Shown here: positions 1-11,390 of the stretch, piece after piece
How positions within the stretch are numbered: the stretch's first letter is position 1
Layout: every line of letters begins with the position of its first letter
Assembly: GCA_022419385.1 (NCBI GenBank)
Contig: JAJUBI010000005.1
Location: forward strand, 3,348,001-3,412,000
Length of the DNA: 64,000 bases
Origin: Paraconiothyrium sp. Pb-2020
Taxonomy: Eukaryota > Ascomycota > Dothideomycetes > Pleosporales > Didymosphaeriaceae
Direction: 5' to 3'
Made by a program: the position numbers and the translations under genes
Notes under the pieces: model-generated
Told to the model about the DNA's origin: nothing
What the model saw: only the letters and a program-made list of their open reading frames with translations
Databases searched by the model: none

Positions 1-2514
1 GTTTGTGGTATACATACAGTTCCTTTCGCTTTCGCTGATACTCTATCTTCTCTTTGCGAAGGCTGGTCATGTCTTGGGCAGCGTTCTGTAGCTGATCGCG
101 GAACTGTTCTGTGGTAACTGTGGGGCGCAAGGCCATGTCCAACGCAGCAATGCGCAAATTGACGTCAAGATTGAGATAGTTGGTCGCAATATTCTCGACG
201 GAAGGTTCTGTCTCGGGAGAGACGAGCTTGGAGAGGATCTCATCGCAGTCTTCTTTGTGCGATGGGTTGTATGACAGTTGGTGAAGCAGTCCCACTAGGA
301 TAGCTTGCCAGCCGCCTTCTCGGAAATTCCTTTCCTTGCACATTTCCACCCAGTTGAAATCCGTCACAAATTCGGCAGCCTTATGAACTTCTTTTGGTGG
401 TTCCGGGGTAGGCGTGCGCGGCTTTTCCACAATCTCAGCGATTTCCGATCTCCTCAGGCTGCTGCGAGTAGTTCGCTTTGGCGGCTCTGGCTCAGGAGTT
501 GCTTCCTTGCTGGACTCTTCCTCGTCTTCGGACTCTTCTTCATCGATCATACTGGGCAGCTGAACTTGTAGCTTGCCAGATTCATTGACGTATTGCTTGA
601 GTACAGCACAGTGCACCTCGACTAGCAATTCACACTCTGGATCTTCCGATGCATACCCCATAGCTTCAATAAAGTCGTCTATCGTGAATGAATCGAGAGA
701 GTAGATGGTGTCATGGACGTTGAGGGTTTCCCATATGGTCAACAAAGGACCAATGCTTTTCATTAGAATCCCTGTCTTCTTATGGTCCTCTGGTGGGTCA
801 ACACCATATGGAACATCGTCCGATAGAAATTTCAATGGGGGCCGCGTGACAGTGACGCGTGGCTGTCGGATTCTTAGATCGTCGATAGGATATTTGATCG
901 GTTCAAATGGCTTAGCAACAGGGGCTGAATGATAAGGAGGCACATTCAGTGGTTGGTTCGCGAGTGTTTGATATTGCATGAAGTTATTCTGGAAGGGAAG
1001 ACCGATAGGTAGACCATTACCTTGTGGCGGAACATGCTGCGTGAGGTGGGCCGGTAAGTTAGAGCGTACCTGGGTAGCTAGATGAGGTGGTAGATGTGAG
1101 TTTTGGAGGTGTTGTGGTCCATTGAACTGAGAAAGCGAGGGTCCACTGTAATGTATAGGCAATGGTCCGCTATATTGCATTGGAGGGGGCCCCGAGTACA
1201 TGAGTGGTGGTGGACCGGCGACGGGGTGACCAACCAGCTGACCGTTCACATGATGAGGATGGGTTGCTGCATGTGTACCCATGTTGATATGTCCATAATC
1301 GTGCGGCCTTATACCATTCATCTGGGGGTGTCCGGCGTTTGGGTAGTTCGTCGGAGATGAAGCATCGTCTAGGCGTTGAGCAATTGCTGCCCTTTCTGCA
1401 TTCGCAGCCTTTTTTGCAGCTATTACGGCCTCGCGCGTCTTAGCATCCGGTAGTTTGGTAGGTATGTTATACCGCTTCGCTAGGTGATCCTTGACCATCC
1501 ATGGGGCTCCGTGCCATGGTTCCCGTGAAACAGCACCTCGCAAGAACTGCTTCAGGATAATCTTGGAATAGACCCTTCGATCCCGCATGAGTTCGGAGGC
1601 CTTGTAGCGCGTAAGCTCTTCCCCGTCATCCATTTGCATAATGTAGGTATATGAGCGGAAGTCTTCGTTGAGTTGACCGTTGAACATGCTGTGGAGCCTT
1701 GATGTGTCGGTCATATTTTTGATCACACCGTATCGGCGGCCGCCTTCTGTGTCCAAGGCTACGCGATCACCAACATTGTAGTGTTCACGAAAATGCTACA
1801 AAACCACGTTAAAAGTCTCCAACAGGCAGAACAAGACCCAACTTACATCGTAGACCTGATTGACTATAATGGAAGTCAGTAAGTGTCGACCATGGAACAT
1901 GTCGCAAACTTACCCAAGTCGTCCATGCGAGGAGTAGTCTCAAATTGGACAAATGCCAACACTCGCGACCTGAGGCCCTCCGGGAATATGCTGTCGATCT
2001 CCTGGGACGCTTCTTGCTGTGGCGTGGTTATGGTCACGCTCTTGAGGACCTCTTCCAAGGAGCGACCCGGACGTACCTCGCTCTCCATTGCTTCAAAGAA
2101 CGTGTAGCCGGAATGGCCAGTTGATTCGCACGTGAAAACCCGCTGTGAAAGCGTTTAGTATAACCATGCGGAAGAGGGTTGACACAAGGCCGGGACTGGG
2201 GGACTCTGACCTGTAGGTAAAAGTCGCGCCTATCATTCACGTTAGCAACATCACTCCACGGGCCTATGACTGATACTTACTTATTTAGGAACTTTTCATA
2301 GTCCGCGAAGACTTCTCCAGTCTGTTCAATCTCCCATACCTGTCAAATGCGCTTAGTTCCTGATGTAAAAGATATATGAGCCCCACGGGCGCACCTCGGT
2401 ATTGTCATCGATGAACGGGGGCAGAGGCTCGGTCTTGACCGGTTTCCGTTTGTATTGAACCTGCCAATGTCAGTGACATGTATCTTCAGAATGCCCTGAC
2501 CAATTCTTCACCAT
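1..2514 (-). CDS. ITC1: ITC1-like ISWI chromatin-remodelling subunit (WAC-DDT-WHIM), 3' end outside window
   Basis: Regulatory subunit that partners the ISWI ATPase in nucleosome spacing in the nucleus. Read from the right, ATG is followed at once by an intron (GTGAAG...TTGGCAG), giving the family N-terminus MVQYKRKPVK. A WAC (Acf1-type DNA-binding) domain follows, with VWEIEQTGE and STGHSGYTFFEAMESE motifs. Then come a basic alpha-helical stretch, a linker rich in Pro, His and Gln, a DDT domain (ETLNVHDTIYSLDSF, DDFIEAMGY), an acidic segment and a WHIM1 motif (NWVEMCKERNFREGGWQAIL). The reading frame runs off the left edge, so the C-terminus is missing. At least five short introns are needed near the 5' end, several with GTAAGT donors. 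Family assignment is strong; the ITC1 name rests on the N-terminal signature and domain order. Confidence 0.85.
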
Positions 2515-3602
2515 CTTGCCCCTGGTCTCAGCTCATCGGAAGCTTCTGAAGTCTACGTTGTCGCGTCGCAGGGTTCGGCAGCGTCGATGGGCACTTTTCT
2601 GCGCGATAGGAGGAGCTTAGGGGGCGATGTTCCGTAATATGACACGTCGACCACCTCTTCGGAACGCGAGGCAAAGTTTGTCGAGCTATCCCGCGCGTCA
2701 GAGGTAGTCCTAGGTAGAGTCGTGGTATTCCGCAACCGATCCAAAGAGCGTTCCGAAACGCGTCGAGATGCGCGTTTCGCGTAGTTTGTCTGACGGCGTC
2801 GTCTGGGGGCCGTGGTGGGGAGACAGAGGACGGTAGGGCGGTGGAAAAGAGGAAGTAAGAGACAGGCGATTGAATGAGGGTCGAAGGGTAGCAGTTCAAA
2901 AATGCCCAGCGGCGCGGACGTCCCTCGGACTAGGCCCTACTGGGACAAGCACCCTAAACGCTCCTTCTCCCACTTCGCCGCCATGCGCACCTCTGCGCTC
3001 GAAACACCAGCGTATTTGGACTCGTTTGGAAGCTTGGAGCTGAGGCATATTGTTCACATAGTTCCAGGAAGAAAACAATCTGATACATTCGTGAGATATT
3101 TGGGTTACGCGGAGGGTCTCCTACACATGACGCCTCTATGCTTTGAGCCACCCCAGACAGCAGCCTGACCCACTTCCACGACCAAACTACCCTTACCGCG
3201 TAACTGCCCGCATCCGTCCACACACGGACAAATAAAGTATATAGACTTCATGTACCATCCAAACTTGATGTTCTGCACTATCAAGACGGGTCAGGGGCAA
3301 TTATCTCATCATGAGATGGTTGTCGATCGTCCTCCCTCTCGGCCTTATTGTCCCTACTGGGCCAGGCAATAACCGAAACATCCGCGACGTTGCTTACCGC
3401 GACATTAGGACACGGGATGACTTGTAGGGTATCCATATCAGATACTCACTGTTCAAGACCGCTCACCAGTGTCAGGTTTGATAGGAATATAGGACCTAGA
3501 GAAGCTTGTTGTCAAAGGTGTACGATGGAATTTTCTCAAGATGAGCGATAGACAACAATGGCTCCATCCCTCTCGATACAATTCAAAAGCCGCAATCATA
3601 GT
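2515..3602. other. Intergenic, no supported gene
   Basis: This lies between the ITC1 start and the ALG8 stop and should hold the ITC1 promoter and leader and the ALG8 3' end. Short reading frames on both strands (for example 2902-3168 on the plus strand, 88 residues) have no recognisable motif or splice support. Confidence 0.6.
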
Positions 3603-5416
3603 CTAAGAGTCCATGTATACTACCGAAAACCCTATCCAGCTCCCCACCACTCCTATAGCGGAGTATGAACTGATGAACATTAGCGGCAGGAATTCGTACC
3701 TCGCACCAAAGACGATGCCATGTATGAGCGAGCAGTACGCTATCAAGGGTATGGACAGAGCGATATAGTAGAATGAGAAGCGGTCGAATAAGAATACGCG
3801 GAGCTGCGATGATCTGCCTTGAGGTTAGTGTAGCGACACAACGAGAAGCGTGCACTTACGCTGGTGCGAGTCGGTCGAAAGCTAGTAAGAAAGCTACAAG
3901 CCATAATATCGTGTAGACGGTCTTGACTGGGAATTCGGCTGGCGTGAAGAGAAGAGGAAACAGTGATACGTGTCCCGCCACAGCCAAGGGTCTGAATGCA
4001 CTAAAGTATCGACGATCTCTGAGCGCTACCAAACTGAACGGAATGATCACAAGAAGGATGGCCTTTTCGTGAACATGCCAGCCGAAGAGGAACGATGCAT
4101 AGCCACAAAGTGCAACTGCACCGATGAATGTCTCCCACGTGGGTCGGCAAAGGAGCTTGATGAGAAAGGGCTATGTGTGGTAAGTAGGTGAATATGGGAT
4201 ACGAAGCGACCGACTGACTATCTGAAAGCCCACAGTGAGCAGAAAGCAGGTCAATGGCACAACCTCCGGGAGGACGGCGAAGGAGGTGTCGCCAACGAGC
4301 CCACGCGTGACGCTGTTGATAGCCTCTCTGTCAACATCTAGACCAAGGTATGGCGCCACTGCAATTGTTAGTCACGACCAAATCCATAGATAAAATTCTT
4401 ACAGTATATCAGCAGTCGATCAGTGAAGGAGTACAACGCCCAAATGTTCGGTGCCCAGTAAGCGTGACACAGTCCTCTGGAGAAAGGGAATAGGCGACGG
4501 AACACCTGCTCAAGCTGACCCCAGAGGGCAAAAGGTCCAAAAGCTGCGGCAATGACGGAGATGATGCCAAGTCCTAATTTGATACAATTGAAGAACCGGA
4601 TGCGGAAATATGGGAACGACGGGCGATCCGCCAAGCAATAGGTACGGAGGAGGAAGACAAAGTAGGCGGGCGCAATGTACATGTAGATGTGCTTGAAACA
4701 CAGAAGCACCGCAAAAGTAAGGCCGCTTAGTAACAGTGTGGATTGGTTGCGTGCAAGGACCAAGGAACAGACCAGAATGCCGTACATGAATCCGTTGTAC
4801 TGGAAGTGGATGTGGTCGATGATTAGTAGTCCAGGAGAGAGCAACACAGAGAGGGCAGCTGCATGTGCAGTCGCCTCTGTTTTTGACCCTTTTACATAGC
4901 TGGAGATGTCAGTGAATTGAAAGCGGCAATCTTTGGAAGGCATACAGGTGCAGCGCATAAACCAAGACTAGTTCGGTAAGAATGACGGTCGCGCGCTGGA
5001 AGTAGACTGTCTGCCAGCTATCATAGTTCAATGCCGTGACATTGAGCAGAGCAGGTTCGAGGTAGACGGCAGCCTGGGACAAGAGCCATTCGAAGTAAGC
5101 AAAGAAGGGCGGGTAGTCGAGGGTCCACTCTGAAGTTTTCTGCCGGGCAGTAAGCACACTGATGCATGGTGGGCGTTGGCGCGCAGATGGTTACCTCGTA
5201 GTACCATTCTTTGGTCGGCAGCGAATGGGTCAGCGCCAGCCAATTGCGATGCACTTCAAAGTCGGTCGACTTGCTGCCAAAGCAAGTCAGCAAACGGCGG
5301 GCCAGGGATGCAGGAGAAAAGGTTCACGGCTGGACGTACTAGGCGGGAAAGAGGAGAACCTTCAGCGCCGTGGCCACGACAGCGCACTGCGCAATGGACG
5401 GATACAGATCTGACAT
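3603..5416 (-). CDS. ALG8: ALG8-type dolichyl-P-Glc:Glc1Man9GlcNAc2-PP-dolichol alpha-1,3-glucosyltransferase
   Basis: ER membrane enzyme of the ALG6/ALG8 family that adds the second glucose to the lipid-linked oligosaccharide used for N-glycosylation. The first exon gives MSDLYPSIAQCAVV; splicing after the codon start TA (GTACGT...TTGGCAG) gives the hallmark YKSTDFEVHRNWLALTHSLP. Next comes EKTSEWTLDYPPFFAYFEW after a second intron. Later exons carry LLIIDHIHFQYNGFMYGIL, FKHIYMYIAPAYFVFLLRTY and SRGLCHAYWAPNIWALYSF, the last typical of ALG8 rather than ALG6. The C-terminal exons are strongly hydrophobic and end GFSVVYMDS. Multiple transmembrane helices are evident. About six short introns are needed. 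The start was chosen because the upstream in-frame sequence lacks conserved residues. Confidence 0.9.
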
Positions 5417-6726
5417 GAGGACGACGGCTGGGCTGGGGGACGGGATGGGCGGTGCGGTTATTGTGGAAGGTAGCGGCGCGCAGTGAGGTTGCCGGCACGT
5501 GACGCGAGTAGCGAGGCTAGCTTGCGCCGCGATTGGCCACGGCGGCCTCACACGTTTTGGCCCTGGTCCGGCCCGCACGCTCGCTCCCACGCAAGTGTTC
5601 GGCTGCCGTTTGCCATTGCGAACAGACAAAGCCTAGTACTGGGAGCACTTGGACAGGCGGCGTTTGGCCGGTAGCGCGTGCAGACGGGTGCATGGCGGCT
5701 CTGCCCCTGACCCAGAGGGCACCTGGGCCCGTGGTCGACGGGTCGGCACTAGATGGCAGACGGAGTGGGCAGTAGTCAGGTACGCGACGTGTGCTGCAGC
5801 CCTGCGCCGTCTGCGCGCCTCGTCGAGTGACACGGCTGACGGAGCGCCGTTGGCCTGCGCCTGGACAGCAGGCGTGTGGCGCACCGGCGTCTAGGCCTGA
5901 GGCTCGCCGCTTGTGTGCAGCTGGTGGTTTGGATGATTTGGGATGCCCATGGGCACGCGCGTTTAAAATAAGCAGGCGCGCTATCCCCAATCGAGGCGGC
6001 CTCATTTGCGCCTGCCTCCTGTCTCTGGGCGGCTCCTTCGCTTTTCTCCAGGGCTCGTCCTCTTCCAGCTCCCAGCCTGCTGTTCTTCGATCCCATCCGC
6101 TCATTACTTATCCTTCTCCACAGCATCGAGGTCGCGGACAAAGATCACCTCCCTGCGCCTTCATTATTATTGTGGTGTCGTTCTTTCAGCCTCTTCGCGT
6201 CTTCCAAAACAACCCCCGAGGCCCGTCACCTCCGCACGCACAGCTCCCCGTCCCTAATTTGGCCCTCTGGCGACCCGCCGGGATTTGCTGCTGCTCCCTT
6301 CACCTCCAGGCCGTCTGGTAGCCGTCTACGCCTGCTCAGCTTGTATTATTCAGCGGCATTGCACCCTCGGCGTCACCCAGGTCCACCGACAGCCGACCGA
6401 CCTGCTGGGCCCCTTTCATCTTCCCTCTGGAGCCTTGTACCTTGTATTGAGTGCCGCATTAGCCATTGAGTTGCTCCGTGAGTCTGGTTCTTGCATCTTG
6501 TACCACACCCATCGCTGACCATGCCAGCTTGTTCTCCACAAGCTTTAATACCCGTTGCCTTTGCATTCGCCGTAGCCGACCTGCACGGTTGCCCGTATAT
6601 CTTCTGCTTTACATACTTCACAGTCCGGGACTCGTACAGCTCCGGACGCAGTAATACACCGTCGCCACGGCTGTCCTATCTCAAATCGCGCGGGACAACT
6701 TCGTCCTGCCCCCGCACCTTCACGGA
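5417..6726. promoter_or_regulatory. Shared 1.3-kb divergent promoter/leader between ALG8 and the RNA-binding gene
   Basis: The two flanking genes point away from each other. The half nearer the plus-strand gene (about 6000-6720) is pyrimidine-rich, as in long fungal 5' leaders. Several overlapping reading frames exist here on both strands, but none shows conserved motifs or consistent splicing, so I treat them as chance frames in GC-rich DNA. Confidence 0.5.
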
Positions 6727-9201
6727 ATGCAGCACCTCGACGGCGCCCCATCCGCCCCCAGCGGACCTCGCCTTCAGCAGAGCTTCCAGAAGCAGATGAA
6801 CGGAAATACTGGCTTCTCGCACGGCGCGTTTAACACGAACCAGCCCGGCGGCTATGCCGACAGGCACCCCGAGAGATCCAACATTCCTAGCATCAACACT
6901 GGCAGACTGGCTCCTGGCAACCACAACACCGAACTGCAGACACCTGGCACTGGCTTCGACATGAACTTCACCCCGCTTTTGCCCTCTCAGCTGCTTCTCG
7001 GAAGCCCTTTCCAGCCCGGCTCCCCGAATGCCTTCACCTCGCCTCAGTTCCAGAGCTTTGCCAACTTTGCCGGACAGAATCAGATGCAGCAGCAGCAGCA
7101 GAGCCAGCAGAACGCCATGGGCAGCCCACAGATGCAGCAGGGCCCCCTTTCGCCCGGTCTGTACCAAGGCCTCGTGTCTCCGACGAGCGGCTTCTTCGCC
7201 GGCCCCCAGTCGCCCACTGGAGGATTCCCCGGTTATGGACAGCAGGGCCTCGGCGGTCTTGGATCCTCCCTGCCCATCGCTCCTGGATTAGTTTCCGGCA
7301 CGAGCAGGACGGTCTACTTGGGCAACATCCCACCGGAGACGTCTGCTGAGGAGATTCTTGGCCACGTGAGAAGTGGCCAGATCGAGTCAGTTAGGCTCCT
7401 CCCGGACAAGAATTGTGCTTTTATTTCCTTCCTTGACAGCAGCTCGGCCACCCACTTCCACTCTGACGCAATCTTGAAAAAGTTGTCGATCCGTGGCCAA
7501 GACATTAAAATTGGGTGGGGCAAGCCGTCGCAGGTACCGACATCGGTTGCGCTTGCTGTGCAGCAGTCAGGCGCCTCTCGCAACGTGTACTTGGGCAATT
7601 TGTCCGAAGATGTGACTGAGGATGAGCTGCGCGAGGATCTCAGCAAGTTTGGACCTATTGACACTGTCAAAATCGTGCGAGAAAAGGCAATTGGTTTTGT
7701 TCACTTCTTGTCTATCGGCAATGCGATCAAGGCGGTCGCTCAGCTTCCACAAGAGCCCAAGTGGCAGGCTCCCAGGCGCGTCTACTACGGAAAGGATCGA
7801 TGCGCATACGTCTCGAAGACGCAGCAGCAGAACGCGGCACAGTACCTTGGCATTGCCCCTGGTTACGCTCACGTTCTGAACGGCGCCGATCGTGACATGA
7901 TCTCGAACGCTCTTGCTCAACAATCGGTTGCAGCTGCAGCGGTCGCGACTTCCGCTGGAGGAGTAAACAATCTTGGTAACCGAACCGTTTATCTGGGCAA
8001 CATCCACCCTGAGACCACCATTGAGGAGATCTGCAATGTTGTCCGCGGTGGTCTGCTTCACCACATCCGATATATCCCCGATAAACACATCTGCTTCGTA
8101 ACATTCATCGACCCTACCTCCGCTGCATCCTTCTACGCGCTGAGCAACCTCCAAGGGTTGATGATCCACAACCGCCGTCTTAAGATCGGATGGGGTAAGC
8201 ATTCTGGTGCCCTTCCTCCCGCCATCGCTCTCGCTGTGAGTGGCGGTGCATCGCGCAACGTTTACATCGGAAACCTGGATGAATCGTGGACCGAAGAACG
8301 TTTGAGACAGGACTTCTCTGAATACGGCGAGATTGAGTTGGTCAACACCCTGCGCGAAAAGAGCTGTGCGTTCGTCAACTTCACCAACATTGCCAACGCT
8401 ATCAAAGCCATCGAGGCTGTAAGAGGTCGCGAGGAGTACAAGCGATTCAAAGTCAACTTCGGTAAGGACCGTTGCGGTAACCCGCCTCGCCAGATGAACA
8501 ACAACCAGGGTCAACCCCAGCACCCGGGTAGCGATGGCATTCAGTCGCCCTCACCCACCAGCGGTCTTCACCCCAACCGCAGCAACACTGGCCCATCCGT
8601 GTCTCCGACTGGATCCGCCGCACCTGTCTCTGGTGGAAGCACCAACGGGCAGTTCCCCAATGTCCAGGCGCCTACTCCTTCTACCATCTTGAACACGGGT
8701 GTGAACAATCCTTTGATGCTGTATCTCCAAGCCCAGCAAAGCCAGCAGCAGCAACAGGCCGAAGTCAGCATTCAGCAACAGCAACAATCTCAGCAGCAAC
8801 AACAGCAGGGATATCCTTCGCCTCAGTCAGCTTTCTACAGCGCCGACCTGAACCCGTCGCCTCAACCACACGCATCTCATGGCGGCCATCAGAGCACGTC
8901 AAGCTTCAGCCTCATCAACGGAACCTCAGGCCAGTCTGGGGCGACCACCGTCGGTGGCCTTTTGGCTCCATCGAACCTAAACGCTCGCGCTCAGCACTCG
9001 CGTGCAGTCAGCCTGCCGGTCTTCACCCAGGGACCCTTCAATCAACCTGTACAATCATCGCAGGCTCCTCAACAGAATACCTTCGGTAGCTTGAGCTCCG
9101 GTATCGGTGGTTTCGGCAGCGGAAACGGTGGCTACGGCCTCGCCATCCAGGGCGACGGCGGTCTTCCCGGATGGGCTGAGGAAGAAATTGGTGCGCAGTA
9201 A
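6727..9201 (+). CDS. nrd1: Four-RRM RNA-binding protein, Nrd1 (S. pombe)/Mrn1 (S. cerevisiae) family
   Basis: An 824-residue, apparently single-exon protein. In fission yeast the relative Nrd1 binds mRNAs and represses sexual differentiation; in budding yeast the relative is Mrn1. Four RRMs start near residues 193 (SRTVYLGNIPPETSAEEIL), 284 (SRNVYLGNLSEDVTEDEL), 418 (NRTVYLGNIHPETTIEEIC) and 510 (SRNVYIGNLDESWTEERL). They are arranged as two repeats of an RRM pair, each pair joined by a GWGK...PxAIALAV-type linker. RNP1-like cores are CAFISF, GFVHF, CFVTF and CAFVNF. RRM2 and RRM4 both end with a YGKDRC/FGKDRC motif. The N-terminal 190 residues and the C-terminal 220 are low-complexity, with Gln runs near residues 120 and 670-695. 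The start follows a long pyrimidine-rich leader. A 318-residue frame on the opposite strand is only a shadow. Confidence 0.92.
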   Translation: MQHLDGAPSAPSGPRLQQSFQKQMNGNTGFSHGAFNTNQPGGYADRHPERSNIPSINTGRLAPGNHNTELQTPGTGFDMNFTPLLPSQLLLGSPFQPGSPNAFTSPQFQSFANFAGQNQMQQQQQSQQNAMGSPQMQQGPLSPGLYQGLVSPTSGFFAGPQSPTGGFPGYGQQGLGGLGSSLPIAPGLVSGTSRTVYLGNIPPETSAEEILGHVRSGQIESVRLLPDKNCAFISFLDSSSATHFHSDAILKKLSIRGQDIKIGWGKPSQVPTSVALAVQQSGASRNVYLGNLSEDVTEDELREDLSKFGPIDTVKIVREKAIGFVHFLSIGNAIKAVAQLPQEPKWQAPRRVYYGKDRCAYVSKTQQQNAAQYLGIAPGYAHVLNGADRDMISNALAQQSVAAAAVATSAGGVNNLGNRTVYLGNIHPETTIEEICNVVRGGLLHHIRYIPDKHICFVTFIDPTSAASFYALSNLQGLMIHNRRLKIGWGKHSGALPPAIALAVSGGASRNVYIGNLDESWTEERLRQDFSEYGEIELVNTLREKSCAFVNFTNIANAIKAIEAVRGREEYKRFKVNFGKDRCGNPPRQMNNNQGQPQHPGSDGIQSPSPTSGLHPNRSNTGPSVSPTGSAAPVSGGSTNGQFPNVQAPTPSTILNTGVNNPLMLYLQAQQSQQQQQAEVSIQQQQQSQQQQQQGYPSPQSAFYSADLNPSPQPHASHGGHQSTSSFSLINGTSGQSGATTVGGLLAPSNLNARAQHSRAVSLPVFTQGPFNQPVQSSQAPQQNTFGSLSSGIGGFGSGNGGYGLAIQGDGGLPGWAEEEIGAQ

Positions 9202-10451
9202 GACGGCCGGATGTGACGGATCGGATTCCTTTCTCTTCCCTTCCACTGTGCGATACTTTCACCGACCTTACTACCTTTAGTGTCGTGGTTGCCGAACTCA
9301 CAACCCACCCTGTTGCTTACGCCACTTGCCTACCTTCATTTTTATATTCCCCTTTTGCATTATCTGGGTTTACTGTCATCTTTGGAAATGGTGTTCTGAG
9401 TTACTGTACTCTGTTGTAATTGAAATTATTGCGATTTGAAATGTTTACACTCACTTTACTCCCTAATACTCCTTGCTTCATTCACTTCCACTTGTTTTTG
9501 AGAAGATTGTTACGAAAGTCAGGCTGCGAGCTTGTCGACTGAATGAAGTTCGGCCGCTCGATGTAGTTCTAGATACCTGCAAGGATGAGGATCAAGTAGG
9601 GAATGGATGCTCAATGTTGAATACCAAACGGCAAAAGAGGAAAGGGCAATGGCTGATGGGATGGTATAATAATATGATTTTGTTGTTCACATTGCGGTGC
9701 TTCATCTTGGCGTACAATGCTTGAGCCTTCTTTGCATTTGAGCACATATCATGACCATGTCTGTTGGAAGTAGTCGATGGAATCATATGAAGGCATTCTG
9801 AGCCGCTCATATAGGTGAAAAGCAGGTGTTTGAATATGATTGTTGATGGCTGGTGATCAAGCAGTCCGCCGCTCACATAACACTGAACTAATATCAGAAG
9901 ATCTTCCATAGCTGTACAACCTTCATCACAAAACATACAGCAAGGTGACTACCGTTCATGCAGTGGGCGCACATTCTCTGCCCGTATAAAGCTCTTAGCT
10001 GCACCCCCGTGTGCTACCTCCCCCGTGCTGTTATTCATTGCTACCAACCAGCATGCCAAACATTCGCACCCACCATCATACCGCATATAGACTTGATGCC
10101 AACCTCGCTGCTTCACACCCTCTCCAACATATGACTGTACATACAACTTCTTCCTCCAAGCAATAGTGCAACCTGAGTTTTTAGAGATAAACTCCACGTA
10201 ACAGGCTACATAATCATCCATCGCCAATTCACCACCCGCATAGCCCCCATCTACGCCATCAGCCAAGACTTTTCGTACGCCCCCGAGGCCTCCTCCCTTA
10301 AGCACTTTCCCGCTGGAAGGAACTGCATTTTACGACCGGACTTCACCACACTCAAGTACATCATCTCAAAGAGCTTTCAGCGCGTCAATTAGATACCAGA
10401 CTCTGCCAGTGCGCAGCCCGAACTCGCGAAGCATAACCCTAACCCTAATCT
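9202..10451. other. Intergenic: 3' region of the RNA-binding gene plus promoter of the next small gene
   Basis: The stretch immediately after the stop is T-rich, like a fungal 3' UTR. A 118-residue minus-strand frame (9949-10305) begins at GTG and has no recognisable domain. I found no supported gene. Confidence 0.5.
10435..10448 (+). promoter_or_regulatory. Telobox-like element AACCCTAACCCTAA
   Basis: Two tandem copies of the telomere-type unit (AACCCT AACCCT AA) lie four bases before the ATG of a predicted microprotein gene. In several fungi and in plants, teloboxes in promoters or leaders are bound by Myb-type telobox factors (Teb1, Tbf1). The exact 14-base match is visible; its function here is inferred. 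Confidence 0.5.
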
Positions 10452-10775
10452 ATGAAGAAGTACTCCCCTGCCTTTACCAATCCGTCAGGTTCGCCCCTGC
10501 AGATCACCAGGGTATCTTCCCACTGTTCCTGGACTCCCTTTCGCCTTTTACGCGGTCGCTGATTCGACACAGTGAAGACAGTCGATCTCGAAGAGGAACA
10601 GAAAATCAGCGATGGCCGCGCTCACTACCACGCATCAGACCGCGACTGGCGGGACGCACCGGAAATGTACGCCGAAGAGCTGTCCAATGTGCGACAACAC
10701 CCCGACCCAATATTCATCTCACACCAACGTTCCCCCAACACTTTCGAGGGTGCGAGAGAGTGGTTGGAGGTCTAA
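10452..10775 (+). CDS. Predicted 79-residue microprotein, two exons, unknown function
   Basis: Exon 1 is 10452-10488 (MKKYSPAFTNPS plus one base) and exon 2 is 10573-10775. The 84-nt intron has a weak donor (GTTCGC). Its branch point is good (CTGAT, ten bases before the acceptor CACAG), and the join stays in frame. The product is acidic and hydrophilic, containing VKTVDLEEEQKISDGR and DPIFISHQRSPNTFEGAREW, and has no signal peptide or helix long enough to span a membrane. I do not recognise the family. A telobox-like element lies directly upstream. The open frame alone starts at GTG, so the gene model depends on the intron. Confidence 0.35.
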
Positions 10776-11390
10776 TGTACGCATATATATTGTCTTAATA
10801 TCATTAGGAGGTTTTGTTTACTAGGAAGATTTAAATCTGAAGGTTGAGTACTGTTCCCAAGCACCTATGACCAAGAAAGTGACTAAGGAGGCCCGTGCAT
10901 ATACGCATGTGCGGGAAGAGTCGGGTCTCAGAATGCACCAGATGTATGTGCGGATGAAACAGAGAAAGCTGGTGGGCGGGTTTTGTATAGAGGGAGGGGC
11001 CGTGGGGCGTGGAAGTGATAGGATGTTAGGAGAAGAGGTGTCAGAACTTTGCATGGTCATGGGGACTAAACGGATTGAAGTTCTTCGATGGAAGTAGTAA
11101 CAAAGCATTCCCGTCGTAGACACAGGAACACGAAAGGAAACCCATCCAATGGTCGACATGAAGAGATGACACTAAGCTACGTCAACGAAGACGAATTGCT
11201 TATCCTCCTGTTTGGCACAATATCTTTAGCCCATACCGGTTCGCTTATGTGTATACCATAGTCCACAGAACACCAGCACGATGCACAGTAACACATCTTT
11301 GTCCAGCAAAGGAGGAGCACGTGATGTATAGACCAGACCGGATAGCCAGGAGATCAAGGATCGCAAAACCTCGAAGCTGTTCAAGTGGGG
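10776..11390. other. Intergenic, no supported gene
   Basis: Convergent gap between the microprotein gene and PARN. Two short overlapping frames, one per strand, lack motifs. Confidence 0.5.

Noticed and set aside
7567..8523. 318-residue open frame on the minus strand opposite the RRM gene
   Set aside because: It is the antisense shadow of the four RRM domains; codon pattern and conserved motifs are on the plus strand.
9949..10305. 118-residue minus-strand frame
   Set aside because: Starts at GTG; the first ATG gives only about 90 residues and no motif was recognised.
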